Assembly (NCBI GenBank): GCA_018436095.1
Contig: JAHDMJ010000020.1
Span: 1 to 51,579 of the forward strand
DNA length: 51,579 nucleotides
Source of the DNA: Clostridia bacterium
GTDB taxonomy: Bacteria; Bacillota; Peptococcia; DRI-13; UBA5745
Reading direction: 5' to 3'
Shown here: piece by piece, positions 16,234-25,516 of the stretch
How the letters are laid out: each line of letters begins with the position of its first letter
Numbering within the stretch: position 1 is the first letter of the stretch
Made by a program: the position numbers and the translations under genes
Notes under the pieces: generated by a model
What the model saw: only the letters and a program-made list of their open reading frames with translations
What the model was told of the DNA's origin: nothing
Database searches by the model: none

Positions 16234-17031
16234 ATGAGACAAATGGCTATCGAGGTTTTTAACCGTTATGAAAATAAGTATCTGCTGGATGAAAGCACTT
16301 TTGACAAGCTGGGTCAAAGGCTCTCTCCTTGTCTTGAGCTTGATCCCCATAACCGGCACCATGCTACCTATACCGTCACCAACTTATACTATGATACGGC
16401 GGACAGCTATCTGATCCGTACATCCCTGCAAAAACCGAAATACAAAGAAAAATTGCGGCTTAGGTCTTACGGAGTACCCGGGGAAAATGGCCGGATATAT
16501 GCAGAAATCAAAAAAAAGTTTGCCGGCCTTACCAATAAGCGCCGCAGCCAGCTAGCCCTGGCTGACGCCTACAGCTTTTTGGCCACAGGAATAATGCCCG
16601 AAGAAAAGCCTTATCAAAATGTTCAGGTTTTGCAGGAGATTGCCTATATCCGAAGCCGGCAAGAGCTTATACCTGTCCTCTATCTGGCCTATGACCGCAG
16701 GGCCTACTTCGGAGCCGGCCACCATGATCTGCGTATATCCTTCGACTGCAATATCCGCTGCCGGCGCTGCGATCTGACCCTGGAAGCCGGAGATTATGGA
16801 CAGCCCCTTTTGGATCAGGGCCTCTGGCTGATGGAAATTAAAACTGCCCAAAGTATTCCTCTATGGTTATGCCGCCTTTTGTCGGAATATAAGCTTTATC
16901 CCGTCAGCTTTTCAAAATACGGCAGGGAATATAGGCAAAGTCTGCAAAGAGCTTATCCGCCGGCTGCCATGTTTCATTTCACTGCCGCCGCAAGCGGCAG
17001 CGCGGCATATCCGCAGACAGTTAATATCTGA
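16234..17031 (+). CDS. VTC domain protein, probable polyphosphate polymerase
   Basis: 265 residues from ATG 16234, which follows GGAG; an earlier ATG at 16153 lacks a ribosome site. The VTC fold is recognisable: FNRYENKYLLDESTFDKL, then YTVTNLYYDTAD, KYKEKLRLRSYG, IYAEIKKKF, VLYLAYDRRAYF, DLRISFD and LMEIKTA, which supply the basic and acidic tunnel residues (K, R-x-R, E-x-K, E-x-K). Yeast VTC4 makes polyphosphate from ATP; bacterial homologues are commonly encoded next to DUF4956 membrane proteins, as here. It is cytoplasmic, and partner gene 17054 follows after 22 bp. Confidence 0.82.
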   Translation: MRQMAIEVFNRYENKYLLDESTFDKLGQRLSPCLELDPHNRHHATYTVTNLYYDTADSYLIRTSLQKPKYKEKLRLRSYGVPGENGRIYAEIKKKFAGLTNKRRSQLALADAYSFLATGIMPEEKPYQNVQVLQEIAYIRSRQELIPVLYLAYDRRAYFGAGHHDLRISFDCNIRCRRCDLTLEAGDYGQPLLDQGLWLMEIKTAQSIPLWLCRLLSEYKLYPVSFSKYGREYRQSLQRAYPPAAMFHFTAAASGSAAYPQTVNI

Positions 17032-17053
17032 CTAATTTAAGGAGGTTTCCCCT

Positions 17054-17737
17054 ATGTTTAATTCTATCTTTCCCAATACGGCGGCAGATACGGCCCTCAC
17101 CCTGTCCGGCCTTCTGACGGCCCTGACGGCAGCTCTTTGCCTGGGCCTTTTGATCAGTTTTGTATACATGAAAACCAATAAAAATACTCCCTCCCAGAGC
17201 TTTGCCTTGACTTTGGTGATGCTGCCGGCAGTGGTTACCATCATTATTCTGCTGGTGGGCAGCAATATTGCAAGAGCCTTTTCCCTATCCGGAGCTTTTG
17301 CCATCATCCGCTTCCGCAGCGCGCCGGGGGATGCCAAAGATATAACTTATGTGCTGTTTTCTATGGCCGTGGGATTGGCTGCGGGAATGGGCTTTGTTCT
17401 TTATGCACTGGTGGTAGGCATCGCCCTGTGCACAGCAATAGCCCTCCTGGAATTCTTAAATTATGGCAGTCCAAAGGAAACCTGCAAGATCTTGAAGATT
17501 ACCATTCCCGAAAATCTGGATTACGCCAATGCTTTTGAAAGCGTAATGAGTAAATATACCTCAGCCGCCAAGCTTCAAAAGCTTAAAACAACGGATCTGG
17601 GCAGCCTTTATGAGCTTGTGTACACCGTTACGACAAAGGCGGATATCAATGAAAAAGCTTTCATCGACGAGCTGCGCTGCCGCAACGGCAACCTGAATAT
17701 CACCTTGGTAATGAACGCTCCGGCCAATGAGTTTTAA
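17054..17737 (+). CDS. DUF4956 membrane protein
   Basis: 227 residues with four or five membrane segments in the first 135 residues (LLTALTAALCLGLLISFVYM; LVMLPAVVTIIILLVGSNIA; FSMAVGLAAGMGFVLYALVV; VGIALCTAIALLEFL) and the family motif GAFAIIRFRSAPGDAKDITY. The C-terminal 90 residues are a soluble alpha/beta domain. DUF4956 proteins accompany VTC-domain polymerases and probably act as the membrane partner or channel for the polymer; the biochemical role is not proven. AGGAGG precedes the ATG. Confidence 0.8.
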   Translation: MFNSIFPNTAADTALTLSGLLTALTAALCLGLLISFVYMKTNKNTPSQSFALTLVMLPAVVTIIILLVGSNIARAFSLSGAFAIIRFRSAPGDAKDITYVLFSMAVGLAAGMGFVLYALVVGIALCTAIALLEFLNYGSPKETCKILKITIPENLDYANAFESVMSKYTSAAKLQKLKTTDLGSLYELVYTVTTKADINEKAFIDELRCRNGNLNITLVMNAPANEF

Positions 17738-17766
17738 TGGCGCTATCATCGGAAAGGACAAGAAAT

Positions 17767-19761
17767 ATGAATAAAAAACCTATTGTATTTTCTCTATTAT
17801 TAGCCGCCTGTATTATAGCTATGTCCGTCTTCGCCGGCTGCTCCGCAAGCCCGGCACCGGAACAGGCGGCGGCTTTGCCGCAGACGGCAGGAGAAACCGT
17901 TGCTCCTGAACTGGCGGCCCAGACGGAAAGCGAAGACGTGGAAACCGCCTGGGATGAAGCTGCGGCAACAATGATCACTCTGAAGGGAGAAAGCATCACC
18001 GTCAATGGCGGGGGAGCGGCAGCCAAGGATTCCATCCTCACGATCACAAAAGCCGGCACCTATGTTGTCAGCGGCACACTGGCAAATGGCCAGATCAACA
18101 TTGCCGCCGCCAATACGGATACCGTGCGGCTGGTATTAAAGAATGCCCATGTTGCCAACCAAACAGGAGCGGCCATTTACGCCTCTCAATGCCGCAAGCT
18201 GATCGTAACCCTGGCGGAAGCCACCAGCAACAGCCTTACCGACGGCGGGGCCAACTACCTGTATGAAGACAATGCCAACGAAGAACCTAATGCAGCTTTA
18301 TTCAGCAAAGACGACCTGACCATCAACGGCAATGGCTCTCTGACCGTAAACGCCGGCTTCAACAACGGCATCGGCACAAAAGACCACCTTTTGATCGTCA
18401 GCGGTAATATCACGGTGACTGCCGCCAATCACGGCCTGCGGGGCAATGACTCTTTAACGCTGCTGGAGGGCGACCTCCGGATCACCGCGGGAAAAGACGG
18501 CATGCAGACGAACAATGCCGAAGAGGCCGGCAAGGGTTATATTTTAATCGAGGGGGGCAAGGTTGCTATAGCTTCAGCTTACGACGGCATACAGGCCGAC
18601 CAACTGTTGGTGATAAGAGGCGGTGAATTTGATATTACCGCCGGCGGCGGTTCAGCCAAACCGGCAGCCACGGCAACAACCACGGCAGCCACAACCACGG
18701 CAGCTACAGCCACAACGGCCGCAGATGCTTCGGCTGCCTCCTCCGACAGCTTCAAAGGAATCAAAACCGGCGGCGACATGGCAATCAGCGGCGGCAGCTT
18801 CGCTATCGACAGCAAAGACGACAGCATACATGCCAACGGCAGCATTGCTATCAGCGGCGGCGGCTTTATCCTGCGCACCGGCGACGACGGAATACATGCC
18901 GACGGCGATCTCACCATCAGCGGCGGCCAAATCGGTGTAGAGCAGTCCTATGAGGGTTTGGAAGCTAATAATATCAATATCAGCGCCGGCAGCATCAGCA
19001 TTGTGTCCTCCGACGACGGACTTAATGCGGCAGGGGGCAGCGACGGTAACGGGGAGGGCGGCCCCTTCGGCCGGGACAGCTTTTTCGGCGGCGGCGCTCA
19101 CAGCATTGCCGTCAGCGGCGGTGAGCTTACCATTTTTGCCGGCGGCGACGGCTTTGATTCCAACGGCTCCATTGCCATCAGCGGCGGCAAAATCATATCC
19201 ATCATCGACTCCCGGGCCAATGGCGCTATGGATTGCGACGGCAGCTTTACAGTAACCGGCGGTACCCTGATCTATGGCGGTACGGAAACCGGCAATCTGC
19301 CCGGCGCAGACTCTACCCAAAGCTATGTTTACGTAACAGGCATAGCTGCCGGCAGTGAGATCGCCGTGAAAAAAGAAGGTAAAACCATGATAGCCTTTAC
19401 CCCGCCGGTAAGCTGCCAGGCCCTGGCCCTTTCTTCACCGGATATAGTGAGCGGTCAAAGCTATGAAGTGTATAGCGGCGAAAGCCTGCTGTCAGAAGTG
19501 ACGGCGGGTACAGGCGGCCAAATGGGCGGTCAGATGGGGGGCCGGGGCGGAGGCGGCATGATGAGGCCTGAGGGCCAGCCGCCGCAAGGCACACCGGCTG
19601 AAGGAGCAAGGCCCGAAGGAGCAAGGCCTGAAGGGGCAAGGCCCGGTGGTATGCAACAGCCTAAGGATACACCGTCTGAGGGCTCACCGTCTGAGGGCTC
19701 ACCGCCGGCCGGCCCGCAGCCTGGCGGCCCGGGAACCGGCAACCGGCAAAAAAACAATTAA
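17767..19761 (+). CDS. Carbohydrate-binding (Cthe_2159-type) beta-helix lipoprotein
   Basis: 664 residues. The ATG at 17767 follows AAAGGA; an ATG at 17737 overlapping the previous stop is possible but lacks one. Signal peptide with lipobox VFAGC (Cys about 24). From about 70 to 560 the protein is a parallel beta-helix of Cthe_2159 type, with repeated SGG and SxDDGIHADG turns rich in Asp and Gly that can bind calcium and polysaccharide. A Thr/Ala linker (about 300-325) and C-terminal EGARP and SPSEG repeats are low-complexity. It completes the VTC-DUF4956 cassette and may bind cell-surface polymer. Confidence 0.8.
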   Translation: MNKKPIVFSLLLAACIIAMSVFAGCSASPAPEQAAALPQTAGETVAPELAAQTESEDVETAWDEAAATMITLKGESITVNGGGAAAKDSILTITKAGTYVVSGTLANGQINIAAANTDTVRLVLKNAHVANQTGAAIYASQCRKLIVTLAEATSNSLTDGGANYLYEDNANEEPNAALFSKDDLTINGNGSLTVNAGFNNGIGTKDHLLIVSGNITVTAANHGLRGNDSLTLLEGDLRITAGKDGMQTNNAEEAGKGYILIEGGKVAIASAYDGIQADQLLVIRGGEFDITAGGGSAKPAATATTTAATTTAATATTAADASAASSDSFKGIKTGGDMAISGGSFAIDSKDDSIHANGSIAISGGGFILRTGDDGIHADGDLTISGGQIGVEQSYEGLEANNINISAGSISIVSSDDGLNAAGGSDGNGEGGPFGRDSFFGGGAHSIAVSGGELTIFAGGDGFDSNGSIAISGGKIISIIDSRANGAMDCDGSFTVTGGTLIYGGTETGNLPGADSTQSYVYVTGIAAGSEIAVKKEGKTMIAFTPPVSCQALALSSPDIVSGQSYEVYSGESLLSEVTAGTGGQMGGQMGGRGGGGMMRPEGQPPQGTPAEGARPEGARPEGARPGGMQQPKDTPSEGSPSEGSPPAGPQPGGPGTGNRQKNN

Positions 19762-19796
19762 ACTCTATTGCGGTGAAGGGATAAACAAACACAGCA

Positions 19797-19858
19797 CAGC
19801 CCCGATTTCTATGGATCATGGCAGGCAGTATACCGCCGCTCCATTTAAATCGGGGCTG
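19797..19858. terminator. Hairpin between convergent genes
   Basis: Twelve-bp perfect arms CAGCCCCGATTT and AAATCGGGGCTG enclose 38 nt, followed by TTCCTT. It separates the lipoprotein gene from the convergent efflux adaptor gene, so it may stop transcription both ways. Confidence 0.5.
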
Positions 19859-19872
19859 TTCCTTAATCAGCT

Positions 19873-21051
19873 TTAATCAGCTTTAATCACTCTTACCTTA
19901 TCTCCGTCCTGCAGCCCGCCGCTGCTTTGCACTACCACCTCATCGCCGTAACTCAAGCCCGAGGTGATCTGAAGGTAAGCGTTCCGTTTTTCACCAAGGG
20001 TTACCTGCCGGCGGCTGATGCTGCCGTCCTTGACCAGGTATACCCAGGATTCATTCCCTTCCGTTGCCACGCTTTTTGCCGGCACATAGACAGAGCCGGC
20101 AGCCTCCCCTTCGGCAATACGCACGTCTGTGGTGAAGCCCAGCCTGGACCAATCAACCTCCTGGGGCAAGGCCACCTTCACCTCAAACATACCGGTTTTC
20201 CTATCGCTTACCGGCCCGATTTTCTTCACGGCGCCCGTATACGTCTCTCCCACAGCCTGAATCTGCACTTGCAGAGCCAGACCAGGCGCTAATTGACCTA
20301 TATCCCCTTCCGGCACCTGCACAACCACCTCTAGACCGCTGCCGTCAATGACGGTAACGGCAGGCGCCTGAGCCGTAACATAAGCCCCTACTTCCGTGTG
20401 GATCTGCGTTACCAGCCCGTCGATGGGAGAAACCACGGCGCAATCCGCCAGCTTTTTTTCCATGATCGCCAGGGCGGCTCCAGCGTTATCCACCTGAGCT
20501 TTAGCATTATCATAAGCGCTCTTTTGATTGATTTCCGCCGCCCTTAGCTGGGCCTCCGCCGTCTCCCAGCGGGATTTGGCCGTGTTTAAATCGTTTTCCG
20601 GAATGGCCTGGGCTTCATAGAGCACCTTTAACCGCTCATAGCTTGCTTTGGCATCGTCCCGGGCGATTTGGGCCGGCCTTACCAAAGAATCGGCGGCCTG
20701 GGAAGCGGCGGCGGCAGCGAAGGCCGCTTCTGCCGAATGAAGAGCCGCTGTTCCCTGATTAACCTGGAGGCGCAAATCGCTATCATCCAGGGAAAAGAGA
20801 AGCTCCCCTGCCTTTACCTGCTGCCCCTCCTGTACCTGGACGGATTGTACCTTGCCCGGGCTATTGGGGGATACCTCTACCGTCTGCACAGCCTCCACAG
20901 AGCCCCGCCAAACCAAGGAGGACAGACTACCGGCAGGCTTAGCCAGGGCCGTAATTACCTCTATATCCGGCGGCGGCGTCACAGCGCCGCAGCCGGCGAA
21001 AAGCCCGGCCAAAAGCAAAAAAGCCAGGGCACATATTGCTGCTTTTTTCAT
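19873..21051 (-). CDS. RND/MacA-type efflux adaptor lipoprotein
   Basis: 392 residues. Lipobox LFAGC at residue 21. The biotinyl-lipoyl half motifs (VQVQEGQQVKAGELLFSLDD and VVSPIDGLVTQIHTEVG) flank an alpha-helical hairpin of about 90 residues. A beta-barrel (VVVQVPEGDIGQLAPGLALQ) and membrane-proximal domain (VYVPAKSVATEGNESWVYLV) follow. This is the HlyD/MacA membrane-fusion family, here anchored to the outer face of the membrane. It is the last gene of a four-gene operon with two ABC exporters and a second adaptor, all downstream of a TetR-controlled promoter. Confidence 0.85.
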   Translation of the reverse strand: MKKAAICALAFLLLAGLFAGCGAVTPPPDIEVITALAKPAGSLSSLVWRGSVEAVQTVEVSPNSPGKVQSVQVQEGQQVKAGELLFSLDDSDLRLQVNQGTAALHSAEAAFAAAAASQAADSLVRPAQIARDDAKASYERLKVLYEAQAIPENDLNTAKSRWETAEAQLRAAEINQKSAYDNAKAQVDNAGAALAIMEKKLADCAVVSPIDGLVTQIHTEVGAYVTAQAPAVTVIDGSGLEVVVQVPEGDIGQLAPGLALQVQIQAVGETYTGAVKKIGPVSDRKTGMFEVKVALPQEVDWSRLGFTTDVRIAEGEAAGSVYVPAKSVATEGNESWVYLVKDGSISRRQVTLGEKRNAYLQITSGLSYGDEVVVQSSGGLQDGDKVRVIKAD

Positions 21052-21085
21052 AGGAATACCTCCTGTTGGTTACTGTATCCGCCGC

Positions 21086-21775
21086 TTACTGCAGATGAAT
21101 TTTTACCGTGGCATTCAGGCCGAAGGTTAAGGGCAGTCCCTCTTCATTTTCAATGATAATCTTAACGGGAATCAGCTGGGTTACCTTGGTAAAAGTGCCG
21201 CTGGTAGTAAAGCTTGAAGCGCCGGTAAAATAGGTCTGGGTTGCCTGATTGATTTCCGTGACCTGGCCCTTGAATACCCGGCCGGGATAGGCGTCGATAT
21301 GCACATCCGCTTTTTGGCCCAGCCGGATTTTGGCAATATCCGTCTCCTCAATATTTACGCCGATATAAAGATTCTCCGTGTCGGCAATGACCGCTAAAGG
21401 CGTACCGGCGGCAACGGTTTGATTGACGGTGGCGTCATTTTTTACTACGGTGCCGTCTATGGGCGCAAAAATGTAAGGCAGCACCTCCTGGCGGCCCAGA
21501 ATTTGATCCTGGGTGACTAAATCCCCCAGTTCCACATTCCAGGCCAAAAGCTTGCCGGAGGTTACGGGTAAAACGGAATACATTTTTGCCGTAACCTTGG
21601 CGTTATCCGTAGTGAAAAAGCGGCTGGCATCATAATAAAAGCGATAGCCCAGGGCGGCAGCGGCTAAAGCCAGGACCAGCAACACCGGGAAAACCAGCCT
21701 TTTTACCCCCCGCTTTCTCTTTTCCTTGGCGGCCGCCGGATTTTCCGGCAGCCCGTTTTTAATACTGTTGTTCAT
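21086..21775 (-). CDS. HlyD family secretion protein, EmrA-like
   Basis: 229 residues from ATG 21775, which overlaps the ABC gene upstream by 17 nt. A basic cytoplasmic head (KEKRKRGVKR) precedes one membrane segment (LVFPVLLVLALAAAALGYRF). Then come the barrel-sandwich motifs VTSGKLLAWNVELGDLVTQ and FAPIDGTVVKNDATVNQ, without a long coiled coil, and a beta-barrel (YIGVNIEETDIAKIRLGQ; DAYPGRVFKGQVTEIN). An adaptor for the ABC exporter; short because the helical hairpin is reduced. Confidence 0.82.
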   Translation of the reverse strand: MNNSIKNGLPENPAAAKEKRKRGVKRLVFPVLLVLALAAAALGYRFYYDASRFFTTDNAKVTAKMYSVLPVTSGKLLAWNVELGDLVTQDQILGRQEVLPYIFAPIDGTVVKNDATVNQTVAAGTPLAVIADTENLYIGVNIEETDIAKIRLGQKADVHIDAYPGRVFKGQVTEINQATQTYFTGASSFTTSGTFTKVTQLIPVKIIIENEEGLPLTFGLNATVKIHLQ

Positions 21776-23663
21776 ATGCGGGTTCCTCTTCCTCCTGTTC
21801 AAATTGGCTGTTATATAAATCAGCATAAAATCCGCCCCGCTCCAGCAATTCCTCATGGCTGCCCTGTTCCGCAATATCGCCATCCTTCAGTACCAGGATG
21901 ACGTCGGCATTTTTTACGGTAGACAGACGGTGGGCAATCACAAAACTGGTGCGGTTTTTGATCATGGCGTCCATAGCGTTTTGAATGAGGATTTCCGTCC
22001 GGGTATCCACGGAGCTGGTGGCTTCGTCCAGAATCAGAATCTTGGGATTTGCCAGAATCACCCGGGCGATAGTGAACAATTGCTTCTGGCCCTGGGAAAT
22101 GTTGCTGGCCTCTTCGTTCAGCACCATTTGATAACCCCCGGGCAGCGAACGGATAAATTCGTCGCAATGGGCGGCCTTGGCGGCGGCTATCACCTGCTGG
22201 TCCGTAGCCTCAAAACTGCCGTAGCGGATATTTTCCATGATGGTGGCATTATATAGCCAGGTATCCTGCAGCACCATGCCGAAGCAGGAGCGCAATTGCT
22301 GCCGGGACATATGGGCGATATTAACGCCGTCGATGGTGATGCTGCCGCTGTTTAATTCATAAAAGCGCATCAGCAGCTTAACGATGGTGGTTTTGCCGGC
22401 GCCGGTGGGTCCTACGATAGCCACCTTCTGCCCCGCCTTTACCTGGGCGGAGAAATCCTGGATGATGATTTGCTCTGGCCGGTAGCCAAAGCGGACATGG
22501 CTGAATTCCACATTGCCTTTTACGTCGAAATCAACATGTTTATCATTGTCGGCAGCCTCCTCCTCTTCCTCCAGAAATTCAAAAACCCGCTCTGCCGCGG
22601 CCACGGTGGATTGCAGCGTATTGGAAATAGTAGCCAGCTGGCCCATGGGCTGGGTGAAGCTTCTCATGTATTGAATGAAGGCCTGAATATCGCCGATATC
22701 CACCGCCCGTTTTACTGCCAGATAGCCGCCCAGAATACTGACCATCACATAGCCGAAGTTGCCGATCATGGTCATTACCGGCTGCATAAGGGAAGAAATA
22801 AATTGGGAACGCCAAGCAGAAGACAGCAGCCGGCTGTTGATTTCCTCAAACCGTTCCCTGGCTGCCTGCTGGCCGTTGTAAGCCTGAACCACCACGTGGC
22901 CGCTGTAGATTTCCTCTATATGGCCGTTGATTTCCCCCAACGACTTTTGCTGTTCCCGGAAAAAACCCTGAGAGCGTTTCAGCAAAATACCCAGAAGTCC
23001 CATGGTGGCGGGAATGATCAGCAAGGCCGCCAGGGTCATCAGCCAGCTAATGGACAGCATCATGCACAACACACCCAGGATAGTAGTGAGGGAGGTCAGC
23101 AACTGGGTTAAGCTCTGGTTCAGGGTCTGGCTCACTAAGTCCACATCATTGGTAATGCGGGATAAAATCTCCCCTCTGGTGCGGGTATCATAATACCGCA
23201 GGGGCAGACGGTACATTTTTTCACTGGTATTTTTCCTCAGGTTATAGGTAACCTTCATCGACACCTGGGACATAATGAAGCTTTGGGCGTAGGAGCAAAG
23301 GGAAGACACTGCATATAAAACGACCAGCAGGCTGATGATTCTGCCCATATAGGCAAAATCCGTCAATAAGCCGGTGCCGGCCATATAGGCCAAAAGTCCC
23401 TCCACCAGCTTGGTGGTAACCTTACCCAAAAGCTTAGGTCCTACAATGGAAAACACGGTAGACAAAAGAGCCAATAGCAGCACAAAAATAATGGTAGCTT
23501 GATAAGGCTGCAAATACCGCCACAAAGCAGCGATAGTTTTGTTAAAGTTCTTGGCTTTTTGCCCCCCGCCCATAGACATACCCATAGGACCGCCGCCGCC
23601 CGGTCCCCCGGGGCCTCTAAAAGGACCTCGGGACTGCCGGTTTTCTTGGTTTTGAACGCTCAT
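21759..23663 (-). CDS. ABC exporter half, consensus ATPase site (BmrCD/TM287-288 type)
   Basis: 634 residues. A Gly/Pro/Met-rich N-terminal tail (about 1-35) precedes a six-helix ABC exporter membrane domain (about 55-345). The nucleotide-binding domain has Walker A GPTGAGKTT, signature ISQGQKQ and Walker B ILILDEATSSVD with the catalytic Glu. It overlaps the preceding ABC gene by 4 nt (ATGA). The partner has a degenerate Walker B, so the two form a heterodimer, probably exporting drugs or peptides. Confidence 0.88.
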   Translation of the reverse strand: MSVQNQENRQSRGPFRGPGGPGGGGPMGMSMGGGQKAKNFNKTIAALWRYLQPYQATIIFVLLLALLSTVFSIVGPKLLGKVTTKLVEGLLAYMAGTGLLTDFAYMGRIISLLVVLYAVSSLCSYAQSFIMSQVSMKVTYNLRKNTSEKMYRLPLRYYDTRTRGEILSRITNDVDLVSQTLNQSLTQLLTSLTTILGVLCMMLSISWLMTLAALLIIPATMGLLGILLKRSQGFFREQQKSLGEINGHIEEIYSGHVVVQAYNGQQAARERFEEINSRLLSSAWRSQFISSLMQPVMTMIGNFGYVMVSILGGYLAVKRAVDIGDIQAFIQYMRSFTQPMGQLATISNTLQSTVAAAERVFEFLEEEEEAADNDKHVDFDVKGNVEFSHVRFGYRPEQIIIQDFSAQVKAGQKVAIVGPTGAGKTTIVKLLMRFYELNSGSITIDGVNIAHMSRQQLRSCFGMVLQDTWLYNATIMENIRYGSFEATDQQVIAAAKAAHCDEFIRSLPGGYQMVLNEEASNISQGQKQLFTIARVILANPKILILDEATSSVDTRTEILIQNAMDAMIKNRTSFVIAHRLSTVKNADVILVLKDGDIAEQGSHEELLERGGFYADLYNSQFEQEEEEPAYEQQY

Positions 23664-25393
23664 CCCATCAACTCCTTTTCGCTGAGCTGGGAACGGGCAA
23701 TCTGCCGGTACACTTCACAGCTTTCCAGAAGCTGCCGGTGAGTGCCCATACCGGCAATAGTACCGTTATCCAAAACAATAATCTGCTCCGCCTCCATGAT
23801 TGTGCCTACCCGTTGGGCGATTAAAAGAATGGTGCTGCCGCCGGTTTCCCGCTTCAGGGCTTGCCGCAGCTTGCTGTCGGTTTTGAGATCCAGGGCGGAG
23901 AAGCTGTCGTCAAAAATATAGACAGGCGCCTGTTTAACCAAGGCCCTGGCTATGGCCAGACGCTGCTTTTGACCGCCGGAAAAGTTGCCGCCCCCTTGGG
24001 CTACGGCAGAAGCCAGCCCCTCTTCCTTGCCGGCAATAAAATCGGCAGCCTGGGCCACCTCCGCCGCCTTGTCCAACACTTCGTCCTCAGCCCGGGGGCT
24101 GCCGTAGCGCAGGTTGGATTCAATGGTGCCGGAAAACAGCACGTTTTTTTGGGGAACGTAGCCGATGATTTGCCGCAGCTCCCGGCGGTCAAGCTCCCGA
24201 ATATCCCGTCCGCCGATAAGGATCCGGCCGCCGGTGACGTCGTAAAACCGTAAAATCAAGTTCATCAGCGTGGATTTGCCGCTGCCGGTGGCGCCGATGA
24301 TGGCCGTGGTTTGCCCCGGCTTGGCAGTAAAGCTGACCTGATGCAAAACGTCCTCTTCGCTGCCGGGAAAGCGGAAATTCACCCGGTCAAAAACCACTTC
24401 GCTGGAGAAATCCACCGGCAAGGCGGCAGGCTCCTCCGGGTCCAAAATACTGAATTCCGCTTCCAATACCTCGGCAATCCGGCCGGCGGAAACTGCCGCC
24501 CGGGGGATCAGAATAAACATCATCGCCAGCATCAGGAAAGACATGATGATTTGCATAGCATATTGCATATAGGCCATCATATCCCCTACACCGATGCGCA
24601 AAGCCGATACCTGTTTGGCCCCTACCCAGACAATAATCACCGTAGTCAGGTTCATAATCAGCATCATGGTGGGCATCATCACGCTCATGGCCCGGTTGAC
24701 AAAAAGGCTGGTCTCCGTCAGATCACGGTTAGCCCTGTCAAAACGCTCCAGCTCGAAAGCCTGACTGTTGAAAGCCCTGGTCACCAGCATCCCCTCCAGG
24801 TTTTCCCGGCTTACCAGATTCAGACGGTCCACCAGCTTTTGCACCAGTTTAAATTTAGGCAAGGCCACGGCAAAAAGAATCATTACCAGGCCCACCAGGC
24901 AAATCACAGCCACGGCGATGATCCAGGACATGGTTTTGCTGTTTTCCAAAGCCTTGATAATACCGCCGCCTCCCAAAATCGGTGCGTAGAACACCATGCG
25001 GATCAGCAGCACCAGCAGGGTTTGGATTTGGGTAATATCGTTGGTGGTTCTGGTAATCAGCGAAGAGGTGGAAAATTGATCAAGTTCGGCGCTAGAGAAA
25101 TCCACCACTTTATTGAATACATCCCGGCGCAGGTCGTGGGAAACGCCGGCAGCGGTAACGGCGGCAAAATAGCCTACGCTAATGGAGCAGACAGTACCCA
25201 ATAAGGTAACCAAAAGCATAGTGCCGCCGGTTTTCAGAATATAGCCGGTATTGCCGGAGATGACGCCGTTATTGACAATATCGGACATATATTCCGGCAG
25301 GGCTAAATCACATTGAGCCTGGACAAACAAAAGCACAACGGCGCAAAGTATATAAAGCATATATTTTCTGGCATAAGCTAAAATTTTAATCAT
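23660..25393 (-). CDS. ABC exporter half, degenerate ATPase site
   Basis: 577 residues. Six-helix membrane domain (about 15-305; starts ILAYARKYMLYILCAVVLLF). The NBD has Walker A GATGSGKST, signature FSGGQKQRL and Walker B YIFDDSFSALD, in which Asp replaces the catalytic Glu. This is the hallmark of the degenerate site of heterodimeric exporters. First gene of the operon, with a TTGATT/TATAAT promoter and palindromic operator in the 5' region. It is induced presumably when the TetR regulator at 25517 binds its ligand. Confidence 0.88.
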   Translation of the reverse strand: MIKILAYARKYMLYILCAVVLLFVQAQCDLALPEYMSDIVNNGVISGNTGYILKTGGTMLLVTLLGTVCSISVGYFAAVTAAGVSHDLRRDVFNKVVDFSSAELDQFSTSSLITRTTNDITQIQTLLVLLIRMVFYAPILGGGGIIKALENSKTMSWIIAVAVICLVGLVMILFAVALPKFKLVQKLVDRLNLVSRENLEGMLVTRAFNSQAFELERFDRANRDLTETSLFVNRAMSVMMPTMMLIMNLTTVIIVWVGAKQVSALRIGVGDMMAYMQYAMQIIMSFLMLAMMFILIPRAAVSAGRIAEVLEAEFSILDPEEPAALPVDFSSEVVFDRVNFRFPGSEEDVLHQVSFTAKPGQTTAIIGATGSGKSTLMNLILRFYDVTGGRILIGGRDIRELDRRELRQIIGYVPQKNVLFSGTIESNLRYGSPRAEDEVLDKAAEVAQAADFIAGKEEGLASAVAQGGGNFSGGQKQRLAIARALVKQAPVYIFDDSFSALDLKTDSKLRQALKRETGGSTILLIAQRVGTIMEAEQIIVLDNGTIAGMGTHRQLLESCEVYRQIARSQLSEKELMG

Positions 25394-25408
25394 GGAATAC
25401 CCCTTTGA

Positions 25409-25495
25409 TTATCCGACAACATGTTGTACAATAGCTTATTATAGTGATTTACTTGTTACCAATCAACCAACAACCTTGGGAGATGTGTCGGATAA
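25409..25495. promoter_or_regulatory. Divergent control region with TetR operator candidates
   Basis: On the minus strand TTGATT (25466-25461), 17 bp, and TATAAT (25443-25438) form the ABC operon promoter. Just downstream lies the perfect 12-bp palindrome ACAACATGTTGT (25416-25427). TTATCCGACA (25409-25418) and its inverse TGTCGGATAA (25486-25495) bracket the region, the latter next to the tetR start. These are candidate operators through which the TetR protein controls both directions. Confidence 0.65.
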
Positions 25496-25516
25496 AAATA
25501 AAGGGGTGACCTGGCT

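Noticed and set aside
18652-19320. Minus-strand frame with Ala/Gly repeats inside the lipoprotein gene
   Set aside because: It is the mirror of a strongly patterned beta-helix coding region with a signal peptide; the opposite strand has no start signal.
22470-23111. Long plus-strand frame inside the second ABC gene
   Set aside because: Antisense shadow of a clear ABC transporter membrane and linker region; no ribosome site.
24311-25204. Long plus-strand frame inside the ABC exporter gene
   Set aside because: The His/Gln-rich product is typical of an antisense shadow; the minus strand carries full Walker A, signature and Walker B motifs.
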